Positions 24,797-25,598 of a stretch of DNA of 25,598 nucleotides are shown piece after piece. Source of the stretch: CAUZSN01 sp963582345. Its GTDB lineage: Bacteria; Planctomycetota; Planctomycetia; Planctomycetales; Planctomycetaceae. Every line of letters starts with the position of its first letter. Positions within the stretch are counted from its first letter, which is position 1. The notes below the pieces were generated by a model, which was given only the letters and a program-made list of their open reading frames with translations, was not told the origin of the DNA and searched no databases. The stretch is taken from positions 1-25,598 of the forward strand of contig CAUZSN010000032.1 of NCBI GenBank assembly GCA_963582345.1, in the 5' to 3' direction. Both the position numbers and the translations under genes were made by a program.

Positions 24797-25598
24797 GTGG
24801 CGAATAAAAAGAAAAAAAAGATCCGAGTCGCATTCCGAAAAAACCGCCAGAAAACCACTGCGACTCGAAAATTGCCTCGGCAGATTCTGGACGAACAGCT
24901 TATGGATGAGCAATCAAATGCCGTCGATTTGCCGACAAGCGAGCGGCTTTCCGGCAAGGGAGATTTGACCCGTCATCGCACGATTATCGGCGTCGAGGAG
25001 ACCGTCGGCAAAGAAACACAGTTGCTGCGCGACATCAACGAAACAAGATGCCGTATCGGACGTGTGATCAGTGCTGTAGGTAAGAACTCCGTCGTACAGG
25101 ACGAAAGCGGCAAGAGTTACAAGTGCACCATCCGTCGCGTCGTCCGCACCATGTTACGCAACCAACGGAACGCAGTCGTCACCGGCGATCACGTTCTGTT
25201 TCAACCACTTGATGACGAGTGTGGCGTCATCGAACGGATTAACCCGCGACACGGCACACTGTCACGCTGCAGCCAGCGCCAGGAGCATGCGCTCGTTACC
25301 AACATCGACCAGGTATTGATCGTCGCCTCAGCCGCTGATCCGCCATTGAAAACGAATTTGATCGATCGTTTTCTGATCAGCGCGGAAAAGGGCCAGGTAC
25401 ACGCTGTAATCTGCATTAACAAGATCGACTTGGTTAACGTAGTCGAGTTACAGCCAATCGCGGGACTGTACAGCAGGCTGGGATACAGTGTGGTTTTAGC
25501 CAGCGCAACCAACTCAGTAGGCATCTCGCAACTTCGGTCGTTGTTGCAAAACCGCGAAACTGCATTGGCCGGGCAAAGCGGTGTCGGCAAGTCTGCGC
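24797..25598 (+). CDS. rsgA: RsgA, 30S-maturation GTPase, 5' part
   Basis: The gene runs off the end of the window; 267 residues are seen. RsgA (YjeQ) is a ribosome-dependent GTPase that checks late 30S assembly. The circularly permuted motif order is visible: NKID (G4, residues 208-211) and SATN (G5, 236-239) come before GQSGVGKS (G1, 259-266). Ahead of them is the OB-fold domain (about 83-150, with GRVISAVGKNSVVQ and VVTGDHVLF). The N-terminus is long and basic: VANKKKKKIRVAFRKNRQK. The start is GTG 24797 with GAGAAA upstream; later Met codons would cut the basic extension that I associate with planctomycete RsgA. The G2, G3 and zinc-binding C-terminal domain lie beyond the window. It diverges from rnpB, with about 200 nt between. 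Confidence 0.9.
   Translation, partial: MANKKKKKIRVAFRKNRQKTTATRKLPRQILDEQLMDEQSNAVDLPTSERLSGKGDLTRHRTIIGVEETVGKETQLLRDINETRCRIGRVISAVGKNSVVQDESGKSYKCTIRRVVRTMLRNQRNAVVTGDHVLFQPLDDECGVIERINPRHGTLSRCSQRQEHALVTNIDQVLIVASAADPPLKTNLIDRFLISAEKGQVHAVICINKIDLVNVVELQPIAGLYSRLGYSVVLASATNSVGISQLRSLLQNRETALAGQSGVGKSA

Overview
The window looks like a chromosomal segment of a planctomycete (Planctomycetota, probably Pirellulales-like). I base this on several proteins whose wording I associate with that phylum: the thioredoxin-fold lipoprotein, the short UvrC, the HPr with a GLHLVPCS active site, RNase E/G beginning MKKEMLINVLQ and RsgA with a Lys-rich N-terminus. Loose gene packing, roughly 50% GC, many non-ATG starts and the lack of long operons also fit. 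No database search was possible, so this placement is inference.

Layout. 1-2.1 kb: the 3' end of a ROK-family sugar kinase converges on a phenylacetate-CoA-ligase-like adenylating enzyme. 2.1-4.6 kb: a tightly coupled pair, an unrecognised 201-aa protein and a SNF2-type helicase. 4.65-8.4 kb, minus strand: a DegT-type PLP aminotransferase, a D-2-hydroxyacid dehydrogenase and a short UvrC. 8.6-9.7 kb: a CobW-type GTPase. 9.86-10.2 kb: an orphan GroES-like protein on the minus strand. 10.2-12.5 kb is sparsely coding, with a strong minus-strand terminator, a frameshifted small membrane protein, one small lipoprotein gene and the remains of a second.

12.5-18.0 kb is the most coherent block: a near-consensus promoter, then hpf (ribosome hibernation factor), a PtsN-type EIIA, an HPr-like carrier, PTS Enzyme I, an RNase E/G and rplU (L21). 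It has a full phosphorelay from PEP through EI and HPr to EIIA but no sugar permease, so it resembles the regulatory nitrogen PTS. It is joined here to ribosome hibernation and RNA processing. The HPr has lost Arg17 and Ser46.

18.3-20.4 kb, minus strand: a large lipoprotein with a thioredoxin-like CPPC domain. 21.0-24.0 kb: an RND/MMPL-family membrane protein with an embedded four-Cys zinc-ribbon-like motif. 24.07-24.60 kb, minus strand: RNase P RNA (rnpB) with an enlarged P12 region. 24.8 kb to the end: the 5' part of rsgA, a circularly permuted GTPase of 30S subunit maturation.

I saw no tRNA, CRISPR array, insertion sequence or phage gene.
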